From the NCBI GenBank assembly GCA_016208485.1, contig JACQXY010000003.1, positions 1-64,000 of the forward strand: a stretch of DNA of 64,000 nt, written 5' to 3'. Within the stretch, counting starts at the first letter, position 1. The number at the start of each line of letters is the position of its first letter. The position numbers and the translations under genes were made by a program. The notes under the pieces are model-generated. The model searched no databases, had not been told where the DNA came from, and worked only from the letters and a program-made list of their open reading frames with translations. Source of the DNA: Acidobacteriota bacterium. GTDB taxonomy: Bacteria; Actinomycetota; AC-67. Positions 54,069 through 63,643 of this stretch are shown here, piece by piece.

Positions 54069-56542
54069 CACGCTCTCTCTACCCGGACGGCGGTCACCGG
54101 CGCGAAGGGATCCACCAGCGCGAGTGCCCGGAGCCCCTCCTGGTTCGCGGGGACGAACACCGACCCGCGCGCGAGGCCGGCCGACAGACGAGCCGGCCCG
54201 ACGATCTCGCCCATCGCCGAAGCCACCCGCACGGGGTCGCCGGGGGAAACCCCGAGCGCGGCCGCGTCGCCCGGGTGCATCTCCACGCACGCCCGGCGCG
54301 CGATCTCGAGCAATGCGCCCGACCCGGCGAGCATCGTGCCTGCGTCCAGGAGCAGCGGGTAGGTGACGAGCGAGAACGGGCGCAGGCCGTCCGGCTCCGG
54401 CAGCGCCGGCGTCGGTGCCCCGACCGCAGCCGGCGCCTGCGGCGACCGCTCTAGGACTCGCATCTCCGCGCGAAGGTCCCGGGTCCGGGTCGGGAACGCC
54501 TCCCCGAGCGCCCCGGAGAGCATCGCGAGGATGTCCCGGTCGGCGAGGGAGAGCCCGGCCGGCGCGACAGCCGCCTCGAACTCGGCCGCGCGCCCCTCCC
54601 AATCGGTCGAGGTCCCCGCGCGCTCGGCCGGGCCTCGGGCCGGAAGCACCACGTCCGCGCGGCGAGACGACTCGGTGAGGAACAGGTCCTGGGCGACGAC
54701 GAACGGCGCCGCCTCGACCGCGCTCGCGCCGAATCCGGCGAAATCGCTTGCGGGATCGGCCCCCACGAGGAACAGCGCGCCGAGCGAGCCGGCCTCCGAG
54801 AGAATCGCCCGGGCGCAGCGCCCGGCCACCGGCGGGAGTGAGGCGCCCCAGACCCGCTCGACCTCGGCGCGCGCGGCGGGGTCCTCGACGCGGCGGCCGC
54901 CGGGCAGCAGGCGCGGGTGCAGACCGGCCCACAGCTCCCCGCGAAAGCCCCCGCGGCGCGGCACGTGGCCGAAGCGCGCGCCGAGCGCGCATGCCAGGTT
55001 CCACGCGACCGCGAGCGCCCCCGGAGAGCGCGACAGGCGCTCGCCTGCGAGGATCACCGCGCGGCCCCCCGCCGCGCGCAGGGCCTCGGCGAGCGCGAGG
55101 ACCGGCTCGTCCGCCACGCCGCTTGCGTCGCGGAGCGCCGCGCGCCCGGGGCTCGACAGGCCCTCCTTGGTCGCGTCGTCAACCGGGAGACCGAAGGGAT
55201 TCACGAGCAGCCAGGCGACCGAGAGCAGGACGCCGGCCTCGGTCCCCGGCGAGCAGAGGATCGAGCGCGCGCCCGGCTCGCGCGCGAGCGCCGTGGCGCG
55301 CGGCCCAACTTCGAACAGCGCGGACCCACGCCGGTTGAGCGCCTTGCGTAGCCTGAGGTGCAGGATCGGCGACTCCTCGCGCGGATCGCAACCGAGCAAC
55401 AGGACGAGGGGCGAGACCTCGATGTCCGAGTAGGTGGCGCCCGGGGATCCGAGCATCGAGGCGAACACCGCGTCTTCCTCCCCGTCGGCAGTCCAGGAGC
55501 GCGAGTCCACATCGGCCGTGCCGAGCACGCCGCGCGCGAAGCGCGAGAGGGCATAGGCGTCCTCGTCGGCGAGCCGCCCGCCGGAGAGCACCCCGATCGG
55601 GGCGCCGCGCTCCCGCGCGGAGCCGACCCGCTCGGCCACGAGGGCAGCAGCCTCCGCCCAGGAAACCGCCACCAGCTCGCCGTCCTTGCGCACGAGCGGC
55701 TCGGTCGCGCGGTCGGGGCGCTGCGCGCGCGGGAAGCTGAACCGGCCCTTGTCGCAGATCCACTCCTCGTTGACCTCGGGGTCCTCCGAGGCGAGGATCC
55801 GCGCGACCTCGCCTCGCCGGGTCTGGACGATCGTGCGGCAACCGCTCGCGCACAGCGTGCAGACGCTCGGGGTGCTCGTCAGGTCGAAGGGGCGGGCCCG
55901 GAACCGGAAGGGCTCGGCGGTGAGCGCGCCGACCGGGCAGATCTGCACGATGTTGCCGCTGAACGGCGACTCGTAGGGCTCGTCCTCGTAGGCCGCGACC
56001 TGCTGGAGGGCCCCGCGCTCGAACAGGGCGATGAAGCGGTCGCCGGAGATCTCCGAGGAGAAGCGCGTGCAGCGCGCGCAGAGAACGCAGCGCTCACGGT
56101 CGAGCAGGATGAGCGGGCTGATGCGGACCGGCTTCGGGTACCGGCGCTTCTCGCCCGCGAACCGACTTGCGCCCGGCCCGAACGCGAGCGTCTGGTCCTG
56201 CAGGGGGCACTCCCCTCCCTTGTCGCACACCGGGCAGTCGAGGGGGTGGTTGATCAGCAGCATCTCCAGCACCCCTCGCTGCGCCTCGCGCGCCATCTCG
56301 CTCGTGTGCTGGGTGCGCACCGCCATCCCCTGGGTCACCGGGGTCGTGCACGCGGTGAGAGGCTTGCGCTGCCCTTCCACCTCGACCATGCACTGGCGGC
56401 ACGCGCCGTGCGGCGCGAGCGCGGGGTGGTCGCAGAAGCGCGGGATGTAGATGTCGAGCATCTCCGCCGCCCGAATGACGAGAGTGCCGGCAGGGACGGC
56501 GATCTCGCGGCCGTCGATGGTGACGGTGACCTCAGCGCTCAA
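54068..56542 (-). CDS. nuoG: Complex I subunit G (iron-sulfur/molybdopterin-fold)
   Basis: An 824-residue subunit. The N-terminal 2Fe-2S ligands lie in CDHPALAPHGACRQC, the second part reads HPLDCPVCDKGGECPLQD, then CVLCARCTRFSSEISGD and CTLCASGCRT with a late CDKGRF. The remainder is the molybdopterin-like fold, partly diverged. It passes electrons from NuoF/E toward NuoI. There is no NuoG in the first operon. Confidence 0.94.
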   Translation of the reverse strand: MSAEVTVTIDGREIAVPAGTLVIRAAEMLDIYIPRFCDHPALAPHGACRQCMVEVEGQRKPLTACTTPVTQGMAVRTQHTSEMAREAQRGVLEMLLINHPLDCPVCDKGGECPLQDQTLAFGPGASRFAGEKRRYPKPVRISPLILLDRERCVLCARCTRFSSEISGDRFIALFERGALQQVAAYEDEPYESPFSGNIVQICPVGALTAEPFRFRARPFDLTSTPSVCTLCASGCRTIVQTRRGEVARILASEDPEVNEEWICDKGRFSFPRAQRPDRATEPLVRKDGELVAVSWAEAAALVAERVGSARERGAPIGVLSGGRLADEDAYALSRFARGVLGTADVDSRSWTADGEEDAVFASMLGSPGATYSDIEVSPLVLLLGCDPREESPILHLRLRKALNRRGSALFEVGPRATALAREPGARSILCSPGTEAGVLLSVAWLLVNPFGLPVDDATKEGLSSPGRAALRDASGVADEPVLALAEALRAAGGRAVILAGERLSRSPGALAVAWNLACALGARFGHVPRRGGFRGELWAGLHPRLLPGGRRVEDPAARAEVERVWGASLPPVAGRCARAILSEAGSLGALFLVGADPASDFAGFGASAVEAAPFVVAQDLFLTESSRRADVVLPARGPAERAGTSTDWEGRAAEFEAAVAPAGLSLADRDILAMLSGALGEAFPTRTRDLRAEMRVLERSPQAPAAVGAPTPALPEPDGLRPFSLVTYPLLLDAGTMLAGSGALLEIARRACVEMHPGDAAALGVSPGDPVRVASAMGEIVGPARLSAGLARGSVFVPANQEGLRALALVDPFAPVTAVRVERA

Positions 56543-57806
56543 AGGGGCACCCCTTGTTCCGGATGTGGAGCCGGGCCTCGTCCACGAACTCCTTCGCGAC
56601 CGAGATCACCGGCGCGGTCGCGAAGTCCCCGAGCGCGCAGAACGACCGGCCGCCGATGTTCGCCTGCACGTCCATCATCAGGTCGAGGTCCTCGTCGCGC
56701 CCCTGCCCCGCCTCCAGACGCCTCATGATCTGAGCGAGCCAGTAGGTTCCCTCCCGGCACGGCGTGCACTTGCCGCAGGACTCACGGGCGTAGAAGCGCA
56801 TGAAGCGTTCCATCGCGCGCACCACGCAGGCGTCGTCGGCGAAGACCATCATGGCGCCGGTCCCGAGAAGCGATCCCGCCGCCTGGACCGACTCCCAGTC
56901 CATGTTGACGTCGAGCTTGGAGGCGCCGAACACCGGCGTCGAGGAGGCGCCGCCCGGCGTGTAGGCCTTGAGCTTCCGCCCGCCCGTGATCCCGCCGGCC
57001 AACTCCTCGATCAGAACGCGCGCCGGAGTGCCGAAAGGCACCTCGTAGTTGCCCGGCCGCTCGACGTCCCCGCTGACCGAGAAGATCTTCGTCCCGGGCG
57101 ACTTCTCGGTCCCGAACTTCCGGAACCACTCGGGGCCGTTCGCAACGATGTGGGGCACGCACGAGATGGTCTCGACGTTGTTGATCACCGTGGGGCGCGC
57201 GTAGAGCCCTTCCTGCGCGGGGAACGGCGGGCGCACGCGCGGCTGCCCGCGGCGCCCCTCCAGCGACTCGAGCAGCGCGGTCTCCTCTCCGCAGATGTAG
57301 GCCCCGGCGCCGCGATGGAGGATCACGTCGTGGTCGAACCCGCTGCCGAAGATGTTCCGGCCGAGCGTCCCCCGCTCGTAGGCTTCCGAGATGGCTCGCT
57401 CCACGCGGCGCGCGGCGAACGCGAACTCCCCGCGACAGTAGACGTAGGACTCGGCCGCGCCGATCGCCCACGAGGCGATGACCATCCCCTCGATGAGCTG
57501 GTGAGGGTCGCGCTCCATCAGCTCCCGGTCCTTGAAGGTCCCCGGCTCCCCCTCGTCTGCGTTGCAGACGAGGTAGGTCGGCGGCTCGTCGCGCTTGATG
57601 AACCCCCACTTCACGCCGGTCGGAAACCCCGCGCCGCCCCGGCCGCGGAGGCCGGCGACCTTCACCATCTCGGTGACCGCTGCGGGCGGGGTCGCAAGCG
57701 CCTTGCGCAGAGCCTCATACCCGCCGCTCGCGAGCGAGGCGGCGATCGTGTGGGAGCCGCGATCCCCCCACCGCGCGGTGAGCACCCGGGTCTGCGCGGC
57801 CTTCAC
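56532..57806 (-). CDS. nuoF: Complex I subunit F (NADH/FMN-binding)
   Basis: A 424-residue subunit. GLRGRGGAGFPTGVKWGF is the FMN/NADH loop, GAGAYICGEETALLESLEG follows, and the 4Fe-4S ligands are in ESCGKCTPCREGT with a distant Cys in FCALGD. It overlaps nuoG by 11 bases. It gives the second complex its NADH site. Confidence 0.96.
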   Translation of the reverse strand: MKAAQTRVLTARWGDRGSHTIAASLASGGYEALRKALATPPAAVTEMVKVAGLRGRGGAGFPTGVKWGFIKRDEPPTYLVCNADEGEPGTFKDRELMERDPHQLIEGMVIASWAIGAAESYVYCRGEFAFAARRVERAISEAYERGTLGRNIFGSGFDHDVILHRGAGAYICGEETALLESLEGRRGQPRVRPPFPAQEGLYARPTVINNVETISCVPHIVANGPEWFRKFGTEKSPGTKIFSVSGDVERPGNYEVPFGTPARVLIEELAGGITGGRKLKAYTPGGASSTPVFGASKLDVNMDWESVQAAGSLLGTGAMMVFADDACVVRAMERFMRFYARESCGKCTPCREGTYWLAQIMRRLEAGQGRDEDLDLMMDVQANIGGRSFCALGDFATAPVISVAKEFVDEARLHIRNKGCPFER

Positions 57807-58429
57807 GACTCCCCGCCCCCTCGGTCGGGATCGTGGCCGCCGAGACCGGCGAGCTCGCGGTGAATCGCCTCTCGCGGCACCGGGACGGAGCCGTGAACCG
57901 GCGGAGGAACGGCGCCACCGGAGCGCAGCTTGCGAACCAGCTCCACGGCGGCCTCAGGGGTCAGGTGCTCGTAGCTCTCGTAGTTGACCTGGACGGCCGG
58001 CGCGCCGTCGCAGACACACACACACTCGACCTCCTCAAGGGTGATCGCGCCGTCCGGCGTCGTCTGGCCGAAGCCGACGCCAAGCTCCTCCTCGAGCGCG
58101 CGCCGGAGCGACCCGGCCCCGGCGAGCGCGCACGGCGGCTGGGTGCACACGCTCACGAGGTACCGCCCGAGCGGCTCGCGCTTCAGCATGGTGTAGAAGG
58201 TGGCGACCGATGCAACCTCGGCCTTCGTCAGGTCGAGCATCCCGGCGACCTCTTCGATCCCCGCCTCCGACACGCACCCGTGCTCGGCCTGCACCAGGTA
58301 CAGCATCGACATCAGGGCGCTGCGCGGGTTCGGGTAGCGGGCCATCAGCCGGCGCATCGCGGCGCGCGTCTCCTCCGCGAGCGGCGCGAAGGCCGGCCGG
58401 CGGGGGGACGGACCACCCGGCGCGCTCAC
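57803..58429 (-). CDS. nuoE: Complex I subunit E (2Fe-2S thioredoxin-like)
   Basis: A 208-residue subunit from GTG 58429. The 2Fe-2S ligands lie in CTQPPC and [15 protein letters not shown]; an extra Cys stands between the last two. The C-terminal 30 residues are Pro/Gly-rich. It overlaps nuoF by four bases. Confidence 0.94.
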   Translation of the reverse strand: MSAPGGPSPRRPAFAPLAEETRAAMRRLMARYPNPRSALMSMLYLVQAEHGCVSEAGIEEVAGMLDLTKAEVASVATFYTMLKREPLGRYLVSVCTQPPCALAGAGSLRRALEEELGVGFGQTTPDGAITLEEVECVCVCDGAPAVQVNYESYEHLTPEAAVELVRKLRSGGAVPPPVHGSVPVPREAIHRELAGLGGHDPDRGGGES

Positions 58430-59700
58430 CGGTCGCACCCTCCCATCACCGGATCGAGGCTCGCCACCGTCGCGATGACGTCGGCGATCAGCCCGCCGAC
58501 CGCCATGGCGGGCAGCGCCTGGAGGTTCACGAAGGAAGGGTCTCGGACGTGGACGCGCCACGGCCGGGCCTCGCCGGTCGAGACGACGTGGAACCCGAGT
58601 TCGCCGCGCGGCGACTCGACCGGGACGTACACCTCGCCGGCCGGCACCCGGAATCCCTCGGTCACGAGCTTGAAGTGGTGGATGAGCGCCTCCATGGACT
58701 CGCCCATGATCGTGCGGATGTAGTCGGGGGAGTTCCCGATCCCGTCCGGCCCGAGCGAGAGCCGGGACGGCCAAGCGATCTTCGGGTCCTCGACCATCAC
58801 CGGCCCCGGCAGAAGGCCGCGCGCGGCCTGGTCGACGATCCGGATGGACTCGCGCATCTCCCGGATCCGCACCGCGTAGCGGCCGAGGCAGTCGGCCGTC
58901 TCGGCGACCGGGACCTCGAACTCGTAGTTCTCGTAGCCGCAGTACGGCTGGGCGCGGCGGAGGTCCCAGGGCACGCCGGCCGCGCGCAGGACCGGCCCGG
59001 TCACCCCGAGCGCGGCGCAGTCGCGCGCGCCGAGCACTCCGATCCCCCGGTTGCGCTCCAGCCAGATCGGGTTGTCGGTGAGCAGGTCCTCGTAGTCGTC
59101 CACCCGGTGCGGGAAGTCCTCGACGAACTCGGCGATCCTTCCGAGCGCGTCGCCCGGGACGTCGAGCGCGACCCCGCCGGGACGGATGAACGCGTGGTTC
59201 ATGCGCAGCCCGGTGATCGCCTCGAAAATGTCGAGGACGGTCTCACGCTCGCGGAACCCGTACAGCATCGCCGACAGCGCGCCGAGCTCCATCCCGCCGG
59301 TCGCGAGGTAGACCACGTGGGAGGAGATCCGGTTCAGCTCGCAGAGCAGCACGCGGATCGCCTGGGCGCGCGGCGGCGCCTCGATCCCGAGCAGCTTCTC
59401 CACCGAGAGCGAATAGGCCAGCTCGTTGAAGAACGGCGACAGGTAGTCCATCCGCGTGACGAAGGCGCAGCCCTGCACCCAGTTGCGAACCTCGGTGTTC
59501 TTCTCGATCCCGGTGTGCAGGTAGCCGACGACCGGCCGGCAGCCGATCACCGTCTCCCCGTCCAGCTCGATCACGATGCGGAGCACGCCGTGCGTCGAGG
59601 GGTGCTGGGGCCCGAGGTTGACGATGATCCTGTCCTCGCCGGCCGCCTCCACCGCGCGGCTCCAGTCTCCGCCCTGGGCCCAGACCTCCCGCGCGCTCAC
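58426..59700 (-). CDS. nuoD: Complex I subunit D, second operon
   Basis: A 424-residue subunit from GTG 59700. [15 protein letters not shown] carries the quinone-site His; [10 protein letters not shown] follows. It ends MGGCDR. It overlaps nuoC and nuoE by four bases each. Confidence 0.95.
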   Translation of the reverse strand: MSAREVWAQGGDWSRAVEAAGEDRIIVNLGPQHPSTHGVLRIVIELDGETVIGCRPVVGYLHTGIEKNTEVRNWVQGCAFVTRMDYLSPFFNELAYSLSVEKLLGIEAPPRAQAIRVLLCELNRISSHVVYLATGGMELGALSAMLYGFRERETVLDIFEAITGLRMNHAFIRPGGVALDVPGDALGRIAEFVEDFPHRVDDYEDLLTDNPIWLERNRGIGVLGARDCAALGVTGPVLRAAGVPWDLRRAQPYCGYENYEFEVPVAETADCLGRYAVRIREMRESIRIVDQAARGLLPGPVMVEDPKIAWPSRLSLGPDGIGNSPDYIRTIMGESMEALIHHFKLVTEGFRVPAGEVYVPVESPRGELGFHVVSTGEARPWRVHVRDPSFVNLQALPAMAVGGLIADVIATVASLDPVMGGCDR

Positions 59701-60251
59701 CGGAACCTCCCGGGGTATCCGGTGGTCGTCGAGGGCTCGCCGCGCTCCTCGGGCGGAGGCACGGGCGCGCCGAGGTACCGAACGCTCGCGGCACCGAGCG
59801 GGTAGTCCTTCCGTTGAGGGTGGCCCTCCCAGTCCTCGGGCATCAGGATGCGCACGAGGTCGGGATGGCCCTCGAAGACGACCCCGAAGAAGTCGTACGC
59901 CTCGCGCTCGAACCAGCCGGCGACCGGCCACACCCCGGTGACCGTCGGACACCGCTCGTCGCCCTCGGGCACCCAGACCCGAAGGCGCAGCCGAAGGACG
60001 TGCCGGAGGGACGTCAGATGAAGCGCCACCAGGAAACGGCGCTCCGGCGGAAGCACTCCGAGATAGTCCACGGCGGACAGGTCGGCGAGCATCTCGAAGG
60101 GGAACTCGTCGCGAAGCCACTCCGCGACCTCCGGCAGCCGCTCGCGCGCCACGTCCACGGAGACCTCCCCGAACTCCTCGGACGGCTCGGAGACGGCCTC
60201 GGGGAAGCGTTCACGGAGCCGTGCGAGAGCGGCGGCGAGGCGCTCGTCCAT
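59697..60251 (-). CDS. nuoC: Complex I subunit C, second operon
   Basis: A 184-residue subunit from ATG 60251. [20 protein letters not shown] and [20 protein letters not shown] are signatures. The frame is open a little further upstream, but that part overlaps nuoB, so I prefer this start. Confidence 0.95.
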   Translation of the reverse strand: MDERLAAALARLRERFPEAVSEPSEEFGEVSVDVARERLPEVAEWLRDEFPFEMLADLSAVDYLGVLPPERRFLVALHLTSLRHVLRLRLRVWVPEGDERCPTVTGVWPVAGWFEREAYDFFGVVFEGHPDLVRILMPEDWEGHPQRKDYPLGAASVRYLGAPVPPPEERGEPSTTTGYPGRFR

Positions 60252-60255
60252 CGCC

Positions 60256-60741
60256 CTAGACCCCCGCCACCGGGCGGAGATGCTCACTCCGGATCTTATC
60301 GTGCAGCTTGAGGATGCCCTGCATGAGCTGCTCGGGACGGGGCGGGCAGCCGCCGACGTACATGTCCACCGGGACGACCTGGTCCACTCCCTGCACGATC
60401 GCGTAGTTGTTGAACATCCCCCCCGCCGACGCGCACACGCCCATAGAGATGACCCACTTCGGCTCGGCCATCTGGTCGTAGATCTGGCGAAGGACCGGCG
60501 CCATCTTCTGCGAGACGCGGCCGGCCACGATCATGAGGTCGGCCTGGCGCGGCGAGGCGCGAAAGACCTCCATGCCGAAGCGGGCGAGGTCGTGGTGGGA
60601 GGCGCCGGTGGACATCATCTCGATCGCGCAGCACGCCAGCCCGAACGTCGCCGGCCAGAGCGAGCCGGTGCGGGACCAGTTCACGATGCGCTCGACCGTC
60701 GTGAGCAGGATCCCGGAGGGGATCTTCTCCTCAAGCCCCAT
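60256..60741 (-). CDS. nuoB: Complex I subunit B, second operon
   Basis: A 161-residue N2-cluster subunit: [34 protein letters not shown] and [15 protein letters not shown] provide the four Cys ligands. It begins directly after nuoA. Confidence 0.96.
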   Translation of the reverse strand: MGLEEKIPSGILLTTVERIVNWSRTGSLWPATFGLACCAIEMMSTGASHHDLARFGMEVFRASPRQADLMIVAGRVSQKMAPVLRQIYDQMAEPKWVISMGVCASAGGMFNNYAIVQGVDQVVPVDMYVGGCPPRPEQLMQGILKLHDKIRSEHLRPVAGV

Positions 60742-61248
60742 CTACGCGCTCGCCCCTTCGCCCCCGGCCTCGTCGGGCGCGGTAGGCGACAGGATGACGT
60801 CGGCGTACATCGGCTCGGCGACCGCGCCGCGGCGGGCGGCCTCGATCAGCTCGGGGGAGACCGAGGGACGGATGGCCTCGCGGGGCACCCGCTCCCACTC
60901 CAGGCCTCCCATCCGCCACACGTACGCGTAGGCGACGAGCAGCAGCCCGACGAAGACCCCCATCTCGGCCAGGCCGAACAAGCCCAGCTCCCGGAAGATC
61001 ACGGCCCACGGGTAGAGGAACACGACCTCGACGTCGAAGATGATGAAGAGCATCGCGACGAGGGCGAACTTCACCGGGAAGCGACCGCGCACGAGCCGGT
61101 GGGGAACGATCCCGGACTCATACGGCGCGAGCTTCGCCGGAGTCGGGTTGTTCGGCCCGACGTGCCGGCCGATCAGGACCGAGCCCGCCCCGAAGAGCAC
61201 GGCGAGGCCGAGCAGCAACAGGACCGGCAGGTAGTCTCCGAGAGTCAC
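60742..61248 (-). CDS. nuoA: Complex I subunit A, second operon
   Basis: A 168-residue subunit starting at GTG 61248. APYESGIVPHRLVRGRFPVK and LFIIFDVEVVFLYPWAVIFR are signatures. A C-terminal extension of about 40 residues beyond the third helix is unusual in length but without motifs. Confidence 0.94.
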   Translation of the reverse strand: MTLGDYLPVLLLLGLAVLFGAGSVLIGRHVGPNNPTPAKLAPYESGIVPHRLVRGRFPVKFALVAMLFIIFDVEVVFLYPWAVIFRELGLFGLAEMGVFVGLLLVAYAYVWRMGGLEWERVPREAIRPSVSPELIEAARRGAVAEPMYADVILSPTAPDEAGGEGASA

Positions 61249-61281
61249 AACGGCCTCCCCGACGGCGCTCCCCGGGCGCTC

Positions 61282-61310
61282 ACCATATGGACCCGCCCGG
61301 ACACGCGCAA
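61282..61310 (-). promoter_or_regulatory. Promoter candidate for the 14-gene nuo operon
   Basis: On the minus strand TTGCGC (61305-61310), 17 bp, TATGGT (61282-61287). It lies in the only gap before nuoA. Weak match, right place. Confidence 0.4.
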
Positions 61311-61336
61311 ACCGGCGGCGCGCCGCACTCTCGCAC

Positions 61337-62584
61337 CTACGCCCCCACGACGGTGTTCAGGGCCGGCGCGATCCGGCAGAGGCCGTTGATCAGGCGGTCG
61401 GAGGCGTCCCCGTCGCGCGGCTCGGTCAAGTTCGCGAGGATCTTCAAGGCGAACTCCATCAGGCGCCTGCGCGGGAGCCCGTACCGGGTCAGTCCGCGCA
61501 TCACGGCGCCGTGCCCGATCAGCCGGACGAACGCCCGTCCGAGGATGTAGTAGCCCTCATAGGCCTCCCGCAACCGCTCGGGGTACGCGCGCAGTTCGCG
61601 CGGGTCTCCGGCGCGCAGCGCATCCTCGGCCACCTCGGCCGCCATCTCGGCGGTCTCGAGCGCGTAGGCGATCCCCTCGCCGTTGAACGGGTTCACCGCG
61701 CCGGCCGCGTCCCCCACGAGCATCAGGCCGGGACGAGCGACCGGGGCGCGGTTCAGCCCCATCGGAAGGGGCCCGCCGCGCGCCCGCCCGACGCGGTTCT
61801 CCGGGACGAGGCCCCACTCCGCCGGGAGCGAGGCGACCCAGGTGTCGAGCAACCTTCGGTAGTCGACGTTTCCGAAGTGCTTGGAGGTGTTCAGCAGGCC
61901 GAGGCCGACGTTCACCATGCCGCCGGCGAGGGGGAAGATCCACCCGTAGCCCGGCAACAGGTCCCGGCCCCGCCACAGCTCGAGGTAGCTCTCGAAGTAG
62001 GTGTCCTTCGAGCGCGGGCTCCGGTAGTAGGCGCGCGCGGCGACCCCCATCGGCCGCGCCGGCAGGCGCCGGCCCCCGAGCGAGAGGCCGAGCCGGCTCG
62101 AAGCGCCGTCGGCCGCGATCACGACCGGGGCGCGCACCTCCTCGCGCGCGCCGTCGCGCGATGCCACGACCCCGCACACCGCGCCGCCCTCCACGATCGC
62201 CGCCGAGACCTCCGTCTCCTCCCACACCTCGGCGCCCGCGGCGCGCGCGCGGTCGAGCAGCAGCGCGTCGAAGTCGTAGCGAGTGCGCGCGAGGCCGTAG
62301 CCCGGCCAGGCCGACAGCTCGGGCCAGGGAAGCTCGATCACCGTGCCGCCTCCGACGATCCGGAGTCCCTGAACGCGCGCCCACTCGGGCTCCCAAGTCG
62401 GGACGCCCATCGCCTCGAGGGAGCGGACGGCGCGCGGCGTGAGGCCGTCGCCGCACACCTTCTCGCGCGGGAAGCGCGACTTGTCGACCGCCAGGACGCG
62501 GCGCCCCCGGCGCGCGAGATGGTAGGCGGCCGCGGAGCCGCCCGGGCCCGCGCCGACCACGATCGCGTCGAAGGAATCGGTCAC
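61337..62584 (-). CDS. Geranylgeranyl reductase family flavoprotein
   Basis: A 415-residue FAD enzyme starting at GTG 62584. The dinucleotide fold GAGPGGSAAAYHLARRGRRV is at 12-31, CGDGLTPRAV at 44-53 is the family motif, and GDAAGAVNPFNGEGIAYALE is the second FAD contact. Such enzymes saturate prenyl chains; close to nuo operons a role like MenJ, saturating the menaquinone side chain, is likely. Substrate preference is not visible. Confidence 0.9.
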   Translation of the reverse strand: MTDSFDAIVVGAGPGGSAAAYHLARRGRRVLAVDKSRFPREKVCGDGLTPRAVRSLEAMGVPTWEPEWARVQGLRIVGGGTVIELPWPELSAWPGYGLARTRYDFDALLLDRARAAGAEVWEETEVSAAIVEGGAVCGVVASRDGAREEVRAPVVIAADGASSRLGLSLGGRRLPARPMGVAARAYYRSPRSKDTYFESYLELWRGRDLLPGYGWIFPLAGGMVNVGLGLLNTSKHFGNVDYRRLLDTWVASLPAEWGLVPENRVGRARGGPLPMGLNRAPVARPGLMLVGDAAGAVNPFNGEGIAYALETAEMAAEVAEDALRAGDPRELRAYPERLREAYEGYYILGRAFVRLIGHGAVMRGLTRYGLPRRRLMEFALKILANLTEPRDGDASDRLINGLCRIAPALNTVVGA

Positions 62585-62702
62585 CGACGTGTCCCCCCGC
62601 CCCGCCGAGCGCCCGCCGCGTCCCGGCCGCGAGCCTTGTGAAGGGTTTCACAAAAGCCTAGCACCCGCGGGGGCGACTTCGTCCGTCGAACAGCTCGGGC
62701 GT

Positions 62703-62969
62703 TCAGCGGCGTCCGCCAAGGGCGGTCGCCCGTTGCCGCGCCGAGTTGGCCCGCCCACCTCGCGACGACACCCAGCGCGGCCGGCGTCCGGTCTCAGCGC
62801 AGTCGCGCAGGTACATGTTCATCAGCGTCTGATACGGAATCGCGAGTTCGTGGGCGAGGGCCTGGAAGTAGCGGATCGTGTCCGGGTCGAGCCGGATGGT
62901 GAGCTGCTTCTTGAGTCGCTTCGCGTACGGGTTGCGAATACCCTTCGAGAAGTCGTAGTGATCCCTCAT
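62703..62969 (-). CDS. brnA: BrnA-type antitoxin
   Basis: An 88-residue protein. The ribbon-helix-helix-like part LTIRLDPDTIRYFQALAHEL and IPYQTLMNMYLRDCAE is the BrnA signature. The basic C-terminal tail is disordered. It overlaps the upstream toxin gene by four bases. Confidence 0.85.
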   Translation of the reverse strand: MRDHYDFSKGIRNPYAKRLKKQLTIRLDPDTIRYFQALAHELAIPYQTLMNMYLRDCAETGRRPRWVSSRGGRANSARQRATALGGRR

Positions 62970-63262
62970 CTCACCCTCCTCCGATCGTACTGCGCACGCT
63001 CATCCTTATCCGCCTTCCGCGCGGAGATGATGCGGACCACATCCGCGGCCCGCCGGTAGCAGTGACACACAACGAGCGTCCGCAGAGACCTGCCCAGACC
63101 AAGGATGATGAACCGCGCCTCGTTGTGGGAGTGAGCGGCGTCGGGAATAACCAGCGCGTCCTCGTCGAGGAAGACCGATCGAGCCTCCTCGAAGGAGACT
63201 CCGTGCTTCCGCCTGTTCGACGCGGCCTTCCGCTCGTCCCATTCGAATCGCAGTTCCCTCAT
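62966..63262 (-). CDS. brnT: BrnT-type ribonuclease toxin
   Basis: A 98-residue protein. FEWDERKAASNRRKHGVSFE matches the BrnT motif and includes the catalytic Lys/Arg/His set; IISARKADKDERAQYD is the C-terminal signature. The toxin cleaves RNA when free of BrnA. Toxin first, antitoxin second, is the usual order of this family. Confidence 0.9.
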   Translation of the reverse strand: MRELRFEWDERKAASNRRKHGVSFEEARSVFLDEDALVIPDAAHSHNEARFIILGLGRSLRTLVVCHCYRRAADVVRIISARKADKDERAQYDRRRVR

Positions 63263-63271
63263 GCGATCCTC

Positions 63272-63301
63272 AGTATACCTACACTGTAACTACAGTGCCA
63301 A
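63272..63301 (-). promoter_or_regulatory. brnTA promoter with palindromic operator
   Basis: On the minus strand TTGGCA (63296-63301), 18 bp, TATACT (63272-63277). The perfect dyad CACTGTA-AC-TACAGTG (63282-63297) fills the spacer, where a bound BrnTA complex would block RNA polymerase. It lies 10-40 bases before brnT. Confidence 0.75.
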
Positions 63302-63601
63302 CACCGAGCGGCTCGGGATGAGCCTCCGCTTTCGGTCCGATCCCGCCCCGGGCCGCGCCCCGGGGCCTCCTCACCTCCACGTGAAACCGGCTTCCTCGTT
63401 CGCCCTTCGATCTCATCCGAACCAGTCACGCAGATCCCGGCCGAACCATGGCGGCTACCCCTCGGCCCCGATGCCGGCGCGTGCCAGGACAACATTCACT
63501 CCTGCACTTTCGCGAGGAGAGCGACCTGCTCGCCCTGGGCAATTGCGCGGTAGGAGATCGAGATCGCGTTGACATGCCTGACTCACCCATGTCGGGCTAA
63601 C
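63302..63601. other. Gene-free stretch
   Basis: About 300 bp between the brnTA promoter and the hsdR terminator. No gene or repeat seen. Confidence 0.5.
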
Positions 63602-63628
63602 GCGGTGCCGATAAGCTGCGGGCACCGC
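63602..63628 (-). terminator. Hairpin after the restriction gene
   Basis: GCGGTGCC (63602-63609) and GGCACCGC (63621-63628) form a perfect 8-bp stem with an 11-base loop, 15 bases past the hsdR stop codon. Confidence 0.6.
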
Positions 63629-63643
63629 AGGCGACCGTCAGCT

